The position numbers and the translations under genes were made by a program. Below the pieces are notes generated by a model that worked only from the letters and a program-made list of their open reading frames with translations, did not search any database and was not told the DNA's origin. A stretch of DNA of 64,000 bases from Granulicella sp. S190 (GTDB lineage: Bacteria; Acidobacteriota; Terriglobia; Terriglobales; Acidobacteriaceae): the NCBI RefSeq assembly GCF_009766095.1, contig NZ_LMUD01000023.1:1-64000 (forward strand). The letters run 5' to 3'. Of the stretch, positions 25,087 to 35,931 are shown one piece after another; the first letter of the stretch is position 1, and each line of letters starts with the position of its first letter.

Positions 25087-28000
25087 TCACAGATGAAGCG
25101 ACAGGATACCTGCGAGCGGAATCTTAACCCAGGTAGGTCGATTGTCCAATTCATAAAGAAGTTCGTAGAGGGACTTCTCCAATAGGTAGGCATTGAGCAG
25201 AAGCTGCGCCTGTTTCACATTAGGAATAAGCTCAGGCTTTGTAGCTTGAATGGTCGTTCGCCATGCGCGAAGAAACTCGGTGCAGACTGAGTTTTGCCAG
25301 AGCGTGGCCCATGCCTCGAGATACTTTGCATCATCAGGACGACGCTGCGCGAAGGCATTATGGGCAGCGTGTGCAGCGTAGCTGAAAGAGCGCAGCATGC
25401 CAGCCACATCACGGAGAGGTGATTGCTTTGCGCGACGGTCTGCAAGACTACGTGCAGGTTCCCCTTCGAAGTCGAGAATGACGTAGTCGCCCCGGGATCG
25501 AAGCACCTGTCCCAGGTGATAGTCGCCGTGGATGCGGGTTCGTTGCCCCGCCTCTGTAGGTGTGGCGGATGCGATAGCCCGCGCACGGGCGAACAGCTCA
25601 ATGCGACGGCTCAGAACCAGGGCTGCATTATCGGCTGTGGTCTCGGTGAGTTGCGGCATCCCTCGTTTGAGGGCATCAAGGGTGAGCGACAATTGTTTGT
25701 CGATACGGTCAGCGTCCGCAACGAGGTCGGCAGTCGTGAAGTCCTGCACGGAGAAGGCTGCATCGCGGGTCGGTGTAGCTAGCGCCAGATGCATCTCGGC
25801 AGTGCGACGGCCCAGCAGAGCGGCAGCATCGAGAGAGAGCCCAGCATGCTCACGCGCAAAGATGGGAATCTCATTTTCTACAAGAAATGAAGCGGGAGTT
25901 CCTTGGTCCTGCAGTGCAGGAAGAATGGCGACACTATCGTAGTAGTGCGAAAGCTCGTCGAGGGTCCACTGCCAGCCATCTCCTTCGTTCTCTACCAGGC
26001 CCTGAAGCATCGCGACTGTGGTGGGTTCACCGTCTTTCGAGTGCAGGGTAATGTCTCCAAGAAAAGGAGCAATGCGCGGAAAGTGTGCGGTCTCGGTGAG
26101 GAAGCGTCCGATCTCGGTGTCGGGATTTTCGCCCGGCTGTAGTCGGCGAAAGAGCTTTATGATCAGCTTTGCGTCATAAAGGATTGAGGTATTGGACTGC
26201 TCCGCCGAGCCCGTGCGCGCTGGTAGAGGGTCAGTGCCTCGAGCCTCGGCGAAGGCGCTGCTGGTGTGACCCTGAAGACTCCCGTCTTTCATAGGGAGGT
26301 TGCCATTCGACTCAATCAGCTGAAGAATCGCCTGGCGTATATCTTCGCGCGCAATAGCGTCGTGCAGGACCGCCGGTCCAGCGACGGTGGTCACGGTGGC
26401 GACGACGCTTGCGGGGTCCGACGCACGAATCATCTCGGCAGCGTTGCCAGTGCTAATGGTGAGCGCAAGCTGATAGGAGTCGCTGCCGCCGTCGGCGTAA
26501 AGGAGATGAAGAAAGACAATTACTGCGTTGAGATCCGGAAGCTGCGCAGAATCGAGAATCTCGACTGACTTGATGGTGCGGGATTTTGCGCCAAACCAGC
26601 GTTGGCGCGGAAGGTAGCTGATGAGAAGCTCTCGAAGAAGCACTAAGCCATCCCCCGCAAGAATGCCTTCAATTCCACCGCTGAACATGTTCACGATCGG
26701 CTCATCTCCCGAAACCTCGACAGGCTCAGGTGTCATGGGGGAAGGCTGGAGCTCGAGCCAAAGGAAAGAGTAAGGAGCCAGCGTAAGTGGATACGGCTGA
26801 GTCGTAATTGTGGGGAAGGTGACGTACCCCAACATCTCCACGGGAATCATGCCGGTGAACTTGGAAAGGTCGAGTGAGACGGGTTGAGAGAAGCGTGACA
26901 GATTTGCCACGCACAGAACAGTTTCACCGCTCCCGTTCTCTTCATATTGGCGAACATAAGCGAGTATCTTTCGGTTCTCTGGGTTCAAAAACTCCTGCGT
27001 GCCGCGGCCAAAGACTTTGAACAGCTTGCGAAGCGCGATCATGTTGCGGGTCCAGTGAAGAAGTGAGGATTGATCGGACTGCTGCGCTTCAACATTAATG
27101 GACTGATAGCCCCAGATGGGATCCATGATGACCGGGAAGTAGAGTTGCGCAGGAACGGACTTCGAGAACCCGGCGTTTCGATCGGAGTTCCACTGCATAG
27201 GAGTACGGACGCCATTGCGATCGCCCAGATAGATGTTATCGCCCATGCCGATCTCATCGCCGTAGTAAAGGATCGGCGTGCCGGGAAAGCTAAGAAGAAG
27301 GGAGTTCAGCAGCTCAATCCGGCGGCGATTATTGTCGACAAGGGGAGCCAGTCGGCGGCGAATCCCTACGTTGATGCGCATACGGGGATCGGCGGAGTAG
27401 GCGAGGTACATATAATCGCGCTCGTCGTCGGTGACCATCTCCAGTGTCAGCTCGTCGTGATTGCGAAGGAAGAGACCCCACTGGCAGTTGTCCGGAATGG
27501 CAGGCGTCTGCGCCATGATGTCCGTAATCGGAAGGCGGTCTTCCTGGCGAAGCGCCATGTAAATGCGCGGCATAAGCGGGAAATGAAATGCCATGTTGCA
27601 CTCATCGCCATCGCCGAAGTACGGACGAACATCTGCAGGCCACATGTTGGCCTCGGCAAGTACGAGACGATTGTCATAGTCCGCGTCGATGGCGGCGCGA
27701 ATCTCTTTGATCTTGACATGTGTCTCGGGGACGTTCTCGCAGCTTGTCCCGTCCCGCTCAACGAGATAAGGAATCGCGTCGAGACGCAGACCATCGACAC
27801 CCATATCCAACCAAAACCGCATCGCCGACAGAACCTCCTCCATCACGCGAGGATTGTCGAAGTTCAGGTCGGGCTGATGAGAGAAGAAGCGATGCCAGTA
27901 GTACTGCTGTGCAACTTCATCCCAGGTCCAGTTGGACTTTTCCGTATCGGTAAAGATGATGCGGACACCTTCAAACAGCTTGTCCGTATCGCTCCATACA

Positions 28001-28401
28001 TACATGTCGCGCTCTGGGGATCCTTTAGGCGCTGACCGAGCTGCTTTGAACCACGGATGCTGATCGCTCGTATGGTTGATGACCAGTTCAATCATCACCT
28101 GCATGCCGCGAAGGTGAGCTGCATCAAGAAACTGTTTGAAGTCGTTTAGAGTGCCATAACTTGGATTCACGTCCACATAGTTCGCGATATCGTAGCCGTC
28201 ATCCCGTAAAGGGGAAGGGAAGAAAGGAAGCAGCCAAAGGCAGGTAACGCCAAGGTCCTGAAGGTAGTCGAGCTTCGACATAAGACCAGGAAAGTCCCCA
28301 ATGCCGTCGGCGTTCGAGTCCATAAAGGCTCGAATATGAATCTCGTAGATGACCGCATCTTTATACCAAAGCGGATCAGTAGCGCTGCCGGCTTTTTTCA
28401 C
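25087..28401 (-). CDS. treS: trehalose synthase - maltokinase fusion (TreS-Mak)
   Basis: 1104 residues from GTG 28399-28401 with GAGGA upstream. Residues 1-560 are a GH13 trehalose synthase: [10 protein letters not shown] with the nucleophile Asp near 205, [11 protein letters not shown] with the acid/base Glu near 250, and RNHDELT near 317. Residues about 600-1104 are a maltokinase (Pep2/Mak) domain with the kinase catalytic motif HGDYHLGQ near 958 and DFEGEPAR. The protein would interconvert trehalose and maltose and phosphorylate maltose with ATP to maltose 1-phosphate. GlgE, the consumer of that product, is encoded 38 nt upstream in the same operon. Fusion of the two is known in many bacteria. 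Confidence 0.93.
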   Translation of the reverse strand: MKKAGSATDPLWYKDAVIYEIHIRAFMDSNADGIGDFPGLMSKLDYLQDLGVTCLWLLPFFPSPLRDDGYDIANYVDVNPSYGTLNDFKQFLDAAHLRGMQVMIELVINHTSDQHPWFKAARSAPKGSPERDMYVWSDTDKLFEGVRIIFTDTEKSNWTWDEVAQQYYWHRFFSHQPDLNFDNPRVMEEVLSAMRFWLDMGVDGLRLDAIPYLVERDGTSCENVPETHVKIKEIRAAIDADYDNRLVLAEANMWPADVRPYFGDGDECNMAFHFPLMPRIYMALRQEDRLPITDIMAQTPAIPDNCQWGLFLRNHDELTLEMVTDDERDYMYLAYSADPRMRINVGIRRRLAPLVDNNRRRIELLNSLLLSFPGTPILYYGDEIGMGDNIYLGDRNGVRTPMQWNSDRNAGFSKSVPAQLYFPVIMDPIWGYQSINVEAQQSDQSSLLHWTRNMIALRKLFKVFGRGTQEFLNPENRKILAYVRQYEENGSGETVLCVANLSRFSQPVSLDLSKFTGMIPVEMLGYVTFPTITTQPYPLTLAPYSFLWLELQPSPMTPEPVEVSGDEPIVNMFSGGIEGILAGDGLVLLRELLISYLPRQRWFGAKSRTIKSVEILDSAQLPDLNAVIVFLHLLYADGGSDSYQLALTISTGNAAEMIRASDPASVVATVTTVAGPAVLHDAIAREDIRQAILQLIESNGNLPMKDGSLQGHTSSAFAEARGTDPLPARTGSAEQSNTSILYDAKLIIKLFRRLQPGENPDTEIGRFLTETAHFPRIAPFLGDITLHSKDGEPTTVAMLQGLVENEGDGWQWTLDELSHYYDSVAILPALQDQGTPASFLVENEIPIFAREHAGLSLDAAALLGRRTAEMHLALATPTRDAAFSVQDFTTADLVADADRIDKQLSLTLDALKRGMPQLTETTADNAALVLSRRIELFARARAIASATPTEAGQRTRIHGDYHLGQVLRSRGDYVILDFEGEPARSLADRRAKQSPLRDVAGMLRSFSYAAHAAHNAFAQRRPDDAKYLEAWATLWQNSVCTEFLRAWRTTIQATKPELIPNVKQAQLLLNAYLLEKSLYELLYELDNRPTWVKIPLAGILSLHL

Positions 28402-28439
28402 TCTCGTCCTCGTGCTGAAAATGTTTTAGGAACCGCTTC

Positions 28440-30455
28440 TTATGGAGTGACTGGTGTGTTGTTGCTGGATCTTCGAAGCAGTCGGAAGATGTGCGCTGGC
28501 ATCACATCCGGTCGCAGGGCAACATAATTACTACGATCATGCCACTGATATCGGACACCCGTAAGAAGATCTTCGATCTCGAAGGTTTCGTTATGAGGGA
28601 TAGCCAACTCTTTAAGATCGAGATCGATCCAGCCAGCCTGCTCCTGAGTTGGATCGAGGTTGATTGCAACCAGAATCTGGTTCTCGCCACTCCATTTGCT
28701 GTAGCAAAGTATGTTTGAGTTATCCACGTTATGGAAGTGAAGCGAGCCATCGCTCTGAAGAGCTGGGTTCTCACTGCGAATCCGATTAACCTGCGTAATC
28801 AGCGGCGCGATGCTGATGGACGCGCCACGATCCCACTGGCGAATCTCATATTTCTCGCTGTTAAGGTATTCCTCGCTCACGGCTTTAGCAGGGACATTCT
28901 CGCCAAGCTCGTAAGCTGGCCCGTAGATACCATAGTTTGCACCCAGGGTTGCTGCTAGGAGGAATCGCTGCATGAAAGCCGGGCGGCCACCAGTTTGTAG
29001 CGCGGCGTGCAATATATCGGGCGTGTTCGGCCAGAGATTCGGATGGAAAAAGTCCGTCACGGGCGGCTTCGTAATCTCTTCAAAGTACTCCTGTAATTCA
29101 TCCTTGGTATTCCGCCACGTGAAGTAGGTATACGATTGGCTGAAGCCGGCCTTCGCAAGCGAGTACATCACGTGCGGCCGGGTAAAGGCTTCAGCGAGAA
29201 AGATCACATCGGGATATTTCTTGTGAACTTCGCTAATGCACCACTCCCAAAACGGAAGTGCCTTGGTATGCGGATTGTCTACACGAAAGATCTTGATATC
29301 GCGCTTGATCCAGTACGTGAAGACATCGCGCAAAGCCTCCCACAACCCACGCCAGTCTAGGGATTCAAAGTTCAGCGGATAAATATCCTGGTACTTTTTT
29401 GGAGGATTTTCGGCGTACTGGATCGAGCCGTCCGGACGTATGTTGAACCAGTCGGGATGTTCGGCGACCCACGGGTGATCTGGCGAGCACTGGAAAGCAA
29501 TGTCCAGCGCCACTTCCATCTTGTGTTTGCGAGCGGCTGCGACCAGCGCATCGAAGTCACGAAGCGTACCCAGCTCCGCATGAATGGACTTGTGGCCGCC
29601 TTCCTTCGCGCCGATGGCCCAGGGGCTGCCAGGATCATTTGCCGTGGAGGTGACGCTATTATTCGGACCTTTGCGAAACGCCTTGCCGATAGGGTGGATC
29701 GGCGGCATATAGAGCACGTCGAAACCCATGGCGGCTATACCAGGCAGCAGCGCCATCACATCCGCAAATGTACCGTGCCTGTTCGGATCGGGTGATGTGG
29801 ATCGGGGAAAGAGCTCATACCAGGTAGAGTAGCGTGCTCGTTCGCGGTCGACCCAGAGATGTAACTCCAGTCTGTAGCGTGTTGCTAGAGTAAGGTCGGG
29901 GTGTTGTGCTACGAGTGCGACAGTCTCCTCACTCAGGGGGAAGACGTACGACTCGGACCTGTCTTTTGCTAGCTTGGTAAGACGAGCGGCCTCATCGGCC
30001 AGAACTTTGCTATCAGCACCTCTGGCACGTCGTGCCGCATCTTCCAGCAACTGCGCGCCCGAACTTAGGGCAAGCGGAATATCCTGCACTTCGGTCGAGG
30101 AAATCTGCCCTGGAACAGGTTGCGCGGCCAGTCGCTTCTTCAGGTCGTCACACCACGTATCGAAGTGATCAACCCATGCCTCAAGCGTATAGAGCCAATC
30201 ACCGAGCTTGTCTACCGTGAAACTCGCAGACCAGAGGTCGTTCGTAAGCGGATGCAGGGGCGTTGATCGCCAGCCTTCTTCTCCCGCGCACCGATATAGC
30301 AGACGTCCGGAGATGTGATCGTGACCATCGCCAAATATAGCGGCAGTCACCTTTACGGTGTCGCCCAGAATTCGTTTTGCTGGATAACGTCCGCAGTCGA
30401 CCTGCGGGTCGACCTCTTCAATAATGACTCGCTTACGGCCTTCGATGGGTTTCAT
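28440..30455 (-). CDS. glgE: alpha-1,4-glucan:maltose-1-phosphate maltosyltransferase
   Basis: 671 residues from ATG 30453-30455. An N-terminal DUF3416-type domain (RVIIEEVDPQVDCGRYPAKR) precedes a GH13 barrel with FRVDNPHTKALPFWEW (nucleophile Asp near 392), LAEAFTRP (Glu near 420) and the NTPDIL motif near 481. It extends linear alpha-1,4-glucan with maltosyl units from maltose 1-phosphate. With the TreS-maltokinase gene downstream it completes three of the four GlgE-pathway steps; the branching enzyme glgB is not in the window. Transcription should start in 30456-30766, divergent from the rhamnosidase gene. Confidence 0.94.
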   Translation of the reverse strand: MKPIEGRKRVIIEEVDPQVDCGRYPAKRILGDTVKVTAAIFGDGHDHISGRLLYRCAGEEGWRSTPLHPLTNDLWSASFTVDKLGDWLYTLEAWVDHFDTWCDDLKKRLAAQPVPGQISSTEVQDIPLALSSGAQLLEDAARRARGADSKVLADEAARLTKLAKDRSESYVFPLSEETVALVAQHPDLTLATRYRLELHLWVDRERARYSTWYELFPRSTSPDPNRHGTFADVMALLPGIAAMGFDVLYMPPIHPIGKAFRKGPNNSVTSTANDPGSPWAIGAKEGGHKSIHAELGTLRDFDALVAAARKHKMEVALDIAFQCSPDHPWVAEHPDWFNIRPDGSIQYAENPPKKYQDIYPLNFESLDWRGLWEALRDVFTYWIKRDIKIFRVDNPHTKALPFWEWCISEVHKKYPDVIFLAEAFTRPHVMYSLAKAGFSQSYTYFTWRNTKDELQEYFEEITKPPVTDFFHPNLWPNTPDILHAALQTGGRPAFMQRFLLAATLGANYGIYGPAYELGENVPAKAVSEEYLNSEKYEIRQWDRGASISIAPLITQVNRIRSENPALQSDGSLHFHNVDNSNILCYSKWSGENQILVAINLDPTQEQAGWIDLDLKELAIPHNETFEIEDLLTGVRYQWHDRSNYVALRPDVMPAHIFRLLRRSSNNTPVTP

Positions 30456-30766
30456 ATCTCTCAGATCTTCACACTTGCTTTGTACCTATAGTAGTCCGAC
30501 CGACTGCGTCGAAAGTATCGCTACCTAGATGCAGTAAGACTCCTGATAGGAAGATGCAGACTTGGTCGCATATGTTTGCTGGAAAAGGATGGACCGGCGA
30601 GAAGACCCAATCGTTGGGCCCTCCAATACGTGAACCGTTCACGCGAGAGACTGGTCGCAAGGGTCGTTGATTCAAAGTGAAAATTCTCCAATTGAAATTA
30701 TTTCCTCTTGACACTCCATGGCAGCTCTGTTCGACTTGCTGATGTTTTGGAAGGCGAAAACTCACG
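30456..30766. promoter_or_regulatory. divergent intergenic region glgE / rhamnosidase
   Basis: About 310 nt with no credible gene. A TTGACA at 30708-30713 is followed after 17 nt by a poor -10 (TCGACT, 30731-30736), 30 nt before the rhamnosidase ATG; it is only a candidate promoter. No palindrome strong enough to name an operator was seen. Confidence 0.35.
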
Positions 30767-33700
30767 ATGAAACTCTCTCTTGTCGCCCGCGCGACACGGC
30801 GTATTCAGCCTATAGTCCTATCACTCTGCGCTGCGTCAGCCTGGGCCACACCGGTCCATCTCCGCGTAGATCAGCGGATCGATCCCCTTGGTATTGATTC
30901 TGCGCCCCCGGTCTTGTCCTGGCAGAGCGATGCAACGACGCGCAACTGGAGCCAGTCGGCCTACCAGATTCTCGTTGCCAGTTCGCCCGATGCTTTACGT
31001 GCCGAACGTGCGGATATCTGGGACAGCGGGAAGCAGACATCGTCGGAGTCGGTAAACGTGCCCTACACCGGGCCTGCCTTAACGTCTCACCAGCGCTGTT
31101 TTTGGGTGGTTCGCACTTGGGATGCTGAGGGAAAAGAAGAGCGCTCGACCGAGAGTGCATGGTGGGAGATGGGTCTTCTGCAGCCATCTGACTGGCAGGC
31201 TCAGTGGATTCGCCGCAGTGATGCCGAAGAGACGGAGGTCATGAAGAAGATAGCCTGGATATGGCTGCCTGATGGAGATCCTGAGCATGTGCCGCAAGCT
31301 GCCGAGGCCGAGTTTAGTTACAGTCTGCATCTCGATAAGACCCCAGATGCAGCAGATCTCTTCGTTCTCGCCGGAGGAAACTTCACCACGCGAGTCAATG
31401 GCGTAGTTATAGGACACAAGGAGCAATGGGGTTCTTTTGACCGCGAAGACATACGCGACCAACTTCACATTGGTGACAACCAGATTCTTGTTCACGTGGA
31501 GATGCCACGGTCCGATCAAGCCGGCAAGACCTTTCGCGCTGCTCTGGCTGCGGCGTTGCGGCTTACCGAGGCTGCTGGAAAGACTATGTGGATCGAAAGC
31601 GGCGACACTTGGCAGGTTCGATCGATAAAGCCAGTCGAAAGCAAGGGCTGGTCGCCGGCGCGTAGTCTTGGTGCGCTTCCAGGTCTCGGCTTCGGTGTCT
31701 TCACAGATCGCGAATCACCTGCCCCACCACCTTCGCGGATTGAGTCCAACACCGCACTATTCCGTAAACAGTTCACAACTCGAAAGGTCGTGTCGGCGCG
31801 CCTCTATGTAACAGCTCTCGGTAGCTACCAGGCCTTTCTCAATGGCAAACCAGTCGGCAAATCCATGCTTGCGCCGGGCTTCACCGACTATCGCAAGCGC
31901 CTTTTGTATCAGACCTACGACGTCACTCCACTACTAGTCCCGGGAAAGAACACGATTGCCGCGATTCTGGGAGCAGGGTGGCACGGCAGTCCTCTGCTTT
32001 GGTCCGGGTCGCGTCTCTTTCCCGGGCGAGATCGCCTGCGAGCTCAACTCGAACTGACCCTGGCTGACGGAACTCGCCATCAGATAACGACGGACTCAAC
32101 CTGGCAGACAGCCGCTTCTCCTATCGTCTCTTCGGAGATCTATGGTGGAGAAACATACGATGCTCGGCGTGAAGTCGCAGGGTGGAACACCTCGTCGCCA
32201 CGGAGCGACACTACTTGGAGTCCGGTGGTTGTAGATGACACAAACACGGCAATCGAGCTGACGGCACAGCCGGATGCTCCGGTGCAAACCTCGCAGACCG
32301 TCGCCCCGGTCAAAGTAACGATGGTCGGATCTGGCAAAGTACAGGACGCGGTCTTCGATATGGGGCAAAACATGGTCGGCGTCGTCAGCCTGCATGTACG
32401 CGGACCCCGCGGGACGACGGTAAAGCTCCGCTTCGCGGAGCGCCTTAACCCCGATGGAACCGTCTACACAGAAAACCTCAGGGATGCCGATGCTACGGAC
32501 TCCTACACTCTAAGCGGCAATAAAGAAGGCAATCGAGAAGAAGAGTGGACCCCGGCCTTCACCTTCCATGGCTTTCGCTACGTTCAGGTTTCCGGCTACG
32601 TTGGCACCCCACACCTCTCGGCTCTACAGGGCGAAGTACTTAACAGTCTCCCCACTTCGCCTTCAATTCGTTTTGAAAGCTCAAGCGCGCTTCTGAACAA
32701 GATGAGCGAGTTGGGGCTGTGGGGGCAACGAGGTAACTTTCTCTCCATCCCGACAGACTGTCCGCAGCGCGACGAGCGTATGGGATGGATGGGCGACGCG
32801 GGTGCGTTCTGGCGTACAGGCTCGTACAACTTCGATATCGATGCCTTCTCTAGCAAGTTCATGTTGGACGTGGTGGACGCACAGAGCGACAAAGGAGAGT
32901 TCTCAAATATCTCGCCGAATCTCCTGCAGGGACGCGAAGGCCATCCCGGCGCGCCAGGTTGGGGAGACGCCGGGGTGTTGGTCCCATACGCTACCTGGCT
33001 TCAATATGGAGACACGTCGCTGATCGAAAGAAGCTGGCCGGCGATGGAGCATTGGATGGACTTTATCCAACGTACCAATCCCAACTATCTTCGCGAAAAA
33101 GATCTCGGAAACAACTATGCCGACTGGCTCGCGCCAGATCCCCATACTCCGTCCGATCTGGTTGCTACTGCGTACTGGGCCATCATTGCGCGCCAGATGC
33201 AGGCGATGGCGACAGCTCTTGGCCGCACCGCAGAGGCAGACAAATATGCGACTCTTCTCTCTCGCATAGAGTCTGCTTACCAGCAGAAATATGTGCACGC
33301 AGATGGCTCAGTGGAAGGTAACACCCAGACCTCGTACGTCCTGACTCTCTACTCCGGCTTCGCTCCAACGACGCTCGAGCAATCGATGACGGATCGTCTG
33401 GTCCGTGACATTCAGGCTCACCAAAGCCATCTGACGACTGGCTTCTTAGGCACTCCCTTTCTGCTGTCGGTGTTGGAGGAGCAGGGCCGGGCGGACATCG
33501 CGTATAGCCTTCTGCTCAATACAACCTATCCCTCCTGGGGATACATGGTCGACAAAGGAGCAACCACCTGGTGGGAGCGTTGGAACGGCGATACCGGCGA
33601 TCCTTCCATGAACTCTTACAATCACTACGCATTCGGGTCCGTGATGGCCTGGGTCTACCGGCGCGTCGCGGGCATCGATGCAGATCCCGCCGCGCCGGGC

Positions 33701-33991
33701 TTCCATCACATCGTCATAAGCCCTCACGTGCAACCGGGCCTTTCGCACGTCCATACCGAGTACGACTCTGTATACGGAACAGTCATGACGGATTGGACGA
33801 CTAGCCTCGATGGGCAGCTTCAACTAAGTCTCAAAGTACCGGCCAACACAACAGCCACAGTCTTTCTTCCCGCAACCTCAATAAGCGTTGCGAAAGAAGA
33901 CGGAAAGCCAATCAGCATACCGTATAGGAATGGACCGCTAAAACTCGAGATCGGCTCAGGCGCATATAACTTCTCTGTCGCCGGCAAGTGA
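30767..33991 (+). CDS. secreted alpha-L-rhamnosidase (GH78)
   Basis: 1074 residues from ATG 30767. Signal peptide (IVLSLCAASAWA). The order fits GH78: N-terminal fibronectin-like domain, a sugar-binding-like insert at about 140-300 (FVLAGGNFTTRVNGVVIG), the rhamnosidase N-domain (RLYVTALGSYQAFLNGKPVG), concanavalin-like domain, then the (alpha/alpha)6 catalytic domain with DCPQRDERMGWMGDAG near 670 (general acid Glu) and TTWWERWNG near 934 (second catalytic Glu). It removes terminal alpha-L-rhamnose from plant polysaccharide, such as pectin, or flavonoid glycosides, in the periplasm or outside. It stands alone, convergent with ggt. Confidence 0.92.
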   Translation: MKLSLVARATRRIQPIVLSLCAASAWATPVHLRVDQRIDPLGIDSAPPVLSWQSDATTRNWSQSAYQILVASSPDALRAERADIWDSGKQTSSESVNVPYTGPALTSHQRCFWVVRTWDAEGKEERSTESAWWEMGLLQPSDWQAQWIRRSDAEETEVMKKIAWIWLPDGDPEHVPQAAEAEFSYSLHLDKTPDAADLFVLAGGNFTTRVNGVVIGHKEQWGSFDREDIRDQLHIGDNQILVHVEMPRSDQAGKTFRAALAAALRLTEAAGKTMWIESGDTWQVRSIKPVESKGWSPARSLGALPGLGFGVFTDRESPAPPPSRIESNTALFRKQFTTRKVVSARLYVTALGSYQAFLNGKPVGKSMLAPGFTDYRKRLLYQTYDVTPLLVPGKNTIAAILGAGWHGSPLLWSGSRLFPGRDRLRAQLELTLADGTRHQITTDSTWQTAASPIVSSEIYGGETYDARREVAGWNTSSPRSDTTWSPVVVDDTNTAIELTAQPDAPVQTSQTVAPVKVTMVGSGKVQDAVFDMGQNMVGVVSLHVRGPRGTTVKLRFAERLNPDGTVYTENLRDADATDSYTLSGNKEGNREEEWTPAFTFHGFRYVQVSGYVGTPHLSALQGEVLNSLPTSPSIRFESSSALLNKMSELGLWGQRGNFLSIPTDCPQRDERMGWMGDAGAFWRTGSYNFDIDAFSSKFMLDVVDAQSDKGEFSNISPNLLQGREGHPGAPGWGDAGVLVPYATWLQYGDTSLIERSWPAMEHWMDFIQRTNPNYLREKDLGNNYADWLAPDPHTPSDLVATAYWAIIARQMQAMATALGRTAEADKYATLLSRIESAYQQKYVHADGSVEGNTQTSYVLTLYSGFAPTTLEQSMTDRLVRDIQAHQSHLTTGFLGTPFLLSVLEEQGRADIAYSLLLNTTYPSWGYMVDKGATTWWERWNGDTGDPSMNSYNHYAFGSVMAWVYRRVAGIDADPAAPGFHHIVISPHVQPGLSHVHTEYDSVYGTVMTDWTTSLDGQLQLSLKVPANTTATVFLPATSISVAKEDGKPISIPYRNGPLKLEIGSGAYNFSVAGK

Positions 33992-34019
33992 GCGAGTAAT
34001 TTACGCACTGGGAGTCCGT

Positions 34020-35801
34020 TCAATAACCTGCAGCTTTGCCGTAGTTTCGGCGGTTGTCGTGACCGCCGAGGAGTTCATGAGTTTTAGGATCCACTGCTAT
34101 AAGTTCGCTGTCACCCCATGTACCGGGATTGTGCTCGTCCGCGACGGCAAGTTGATTCACGGTGTAGCCCATCGCTCTTAGTTGCTCTGCGACTTCAGGA
34201 GAAAACTTCTTCTCTAGGTCAAGCCGGTCGGGGAGATACTGGTGATGGAACCGCGGAGCATCGGCAGCTTGCTGAATGTTCAGGCCGTTATCCACGACGC
34301 TCAGCAGATCGTTGGCCACAGTGGTAATGATAGTAGACCCTCCGGGTGTTCCGAGAACGAAAGCGAGCTTGGGATGATGGAACAGCCCTCTCTTTGTTAT
34401 GACGATGGTCGGAGTCATCGCCGAAAGCGGGCGCTTCCCTGGTGCGATCGAGTTGGCGGGACCTTGGATCAGGCCATACATATTCGGCACTCCCATCTTA
34501 GAGGCGAAGTCGTCCATCTCGTTGTTCAATAGGAAGCCAAGGCCGTCCACCGTTACACCGGACCCAAAGTTACCGTTAAGGGTGTAGGTATTCGAGACCG
34601 CGTTGCCATCAGCGTCAACGATGGAGAAGTGCGTGGTCTGGGTAGATTCGTGTCTGGCAGGCTGAAGCTGCGGAGGTGGAGGCATAAATCCTGCCGGGCG
34701 AACGAGATCCTTTGAGTGTGTCGGCGCGTTGGGCATAATGGAGCCACGCCACGCAGCGGCATACGCGGGGTTAGCCATCTCCTTCAGCGGCTGCGGCGTA
34801 AAGTCAGGATCGCCGAGATAATCGGCGCGATCCATATAGGCTCGCCGAAAGGCCTCGGTGATGACGTGAACCTGGGGCGCAGAGCGGTCCATCCCTAGTT
34901 TAGGGAGGTTATAAGTGGAGAGGATGTTGAGAATCTCAACCAGAACGATGCCCCCGGACGAAGGTGGCGGCGCGGTAATAATTTTGTAACCGTGATAGGA
35001 ACCTTTTACGGGATCGCGGTCTTTGGCCTCGTAGGCGGCAAGGTCCGCAGCCGTAATGAGTCCTCCACCAGCCTGCTCAAAGGCGGCAATCTGTTTAGCC
35101 ATCTCCCCTTTGTAAAAATCCTCAGGATCAGCAGCGATCCGTTTCAGCGTCGCCGCGAGAAGAGGCTGTCGGAACGTGTCTCCATCTTTATAGAAGTCCC
35201 CATCACGCTGGAAGATATGCGAAGAGACGGGGAAGCGCGTCAGCATCTTGCTATGCAGATTCTGCGCCTCCTCTGCAGACAGGACGTATCCGTCTGTAGC
35301 AAGATGAATCGCCGGAGCCATATCCTGCTGCAGCTTTAGCTTGCCGAAATGGCTCTGCGCATAGACCAACCCAGCCACCGTGCCCGGAACCCCAGATGCC
35401 TTGTATCCAATGGTCGATAATCCAGGCACAACGTTCTTTTGCTCGTCGAGATACATATCGCGGGTCGCCGCCGCAGGAGCCTTTTCGCGATAGTCAAGAA
35501 AGTGCGTCTTGCCTTGCTTGGTCCTGATCAGCATGAATCCGCCACCACCAAGGTTGCCCGCCTGTGGATAAACAACCGCGAGCGCAAATGCCACAGCCAC
35601 AGCCGCGTCCACCGCATTGCCGCCCTGCATCAGGATCGCCAGGCCTGCATCGGTCGCATCATGGTGGATCGTAACCACCATGGCATGTTTAGCGCGCACC
35701 GGTTCTTCGGGAAGAAGAGCGCCGGCACTTTGCGCCAGGAGCGAGTTTGCGACAGAAGCAACTCCAACGATAGCTGCAAAGACACGGGTGCCAAAGGCCA
35801 T
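34020..35801 (-). CDS. ggt: gamma-glutamyltransferase (glutathione hydrolase)
   Basis: 593 residues with a signal peptide (FAAIVGVASVANSLLAQSAGA), so periplasmic. The large subunit carries GGNAVDAAVAVAFAL near 58 and LGGGGFML; autocleavage is expected before Thr of QTTHFSIVDADG (near 387), the N-terminal nucleophile of the small subunit. The later motifs GFLLNNEMDDF and PLSAMTPT with the conserved oxyanion glycines in GTPGGSTII are present. It hydrolyses or transfers gamma-glutamyl groups of glutathione and similar peptides. I considered the related oxamate amidohydrolase HpxW, but the distance from the HpxZ-like gene and full GGT motifs favour ggt. Confidence 0.92.
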   Translation of the reverse strand: MAFGTRVFAAIVGVASVANSLLAQSAGALLPEEPVRAKHAMVVTIHHDATDAGLAILMQGGNAVDAAVAVAFALAVVYPQAGNLGGGGFMLIRTKQGKTHFLDYREKAPAAATRDMYLDEQKNVVPGLSTIGYKASGVPGTVAGLVYAQSHFGKLKLQQDMAPAIHLATDGYVLSAEEAQNLHSKMLTRFPVSSHIFQRDGDFYKDGDTFRQPLLAATLKRIAADPEDFYKGEMAKQIAAFEQAGGGLITAADLAAYEAKDRDPVKGSYHGYKIITAPPPSSGGIVLVEILNILSTYNLPKLGMDRSAPQVHVITEAFRRAYMDRADYLGDPDFTPQPLKEMANPAYAAAWRGSIMPNAPTHSKDLVRPAGFMPPPPQLQPARHESTQTTHFSIVDADGNAVSNTYTLNGNFGSGVTVDGLGFLLNNEMDDFASKMGVPNMYGLIQGPANSIAPGKRPLSAMTPTIVITKRGLFHHPKLAFVLGTPGGSTIITTVANDLLSVVDNGLNIQQAADAPRFHHQYLPDRLDLEKKFSPEVAEQLRAMGYTVNQLAVADEHNPGTWGDSELIAVDPKTHELLGGHDNRRNYGKAAGY

Positions 35802-35931
35802 TCGGTTGCTCCACGATGATGCGGATGAACGCTTCCAACAGCATAGCTTGTCAACCCGGCAGGCCGAATCGATCCTTCTCTTCAGCCTGGACGAAAAGAG
35901 AGATGGGCGAGGATGGGTAGAATCGAAGGTT

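Noticed and set aside
34020-35801. HpxW-type oxamate amidohydrolase instead of GGT
   Set aside because: All GGT motifs are intact and the gene is 14 kb from the HpxZ-like gene, so a pathway link is not supported.
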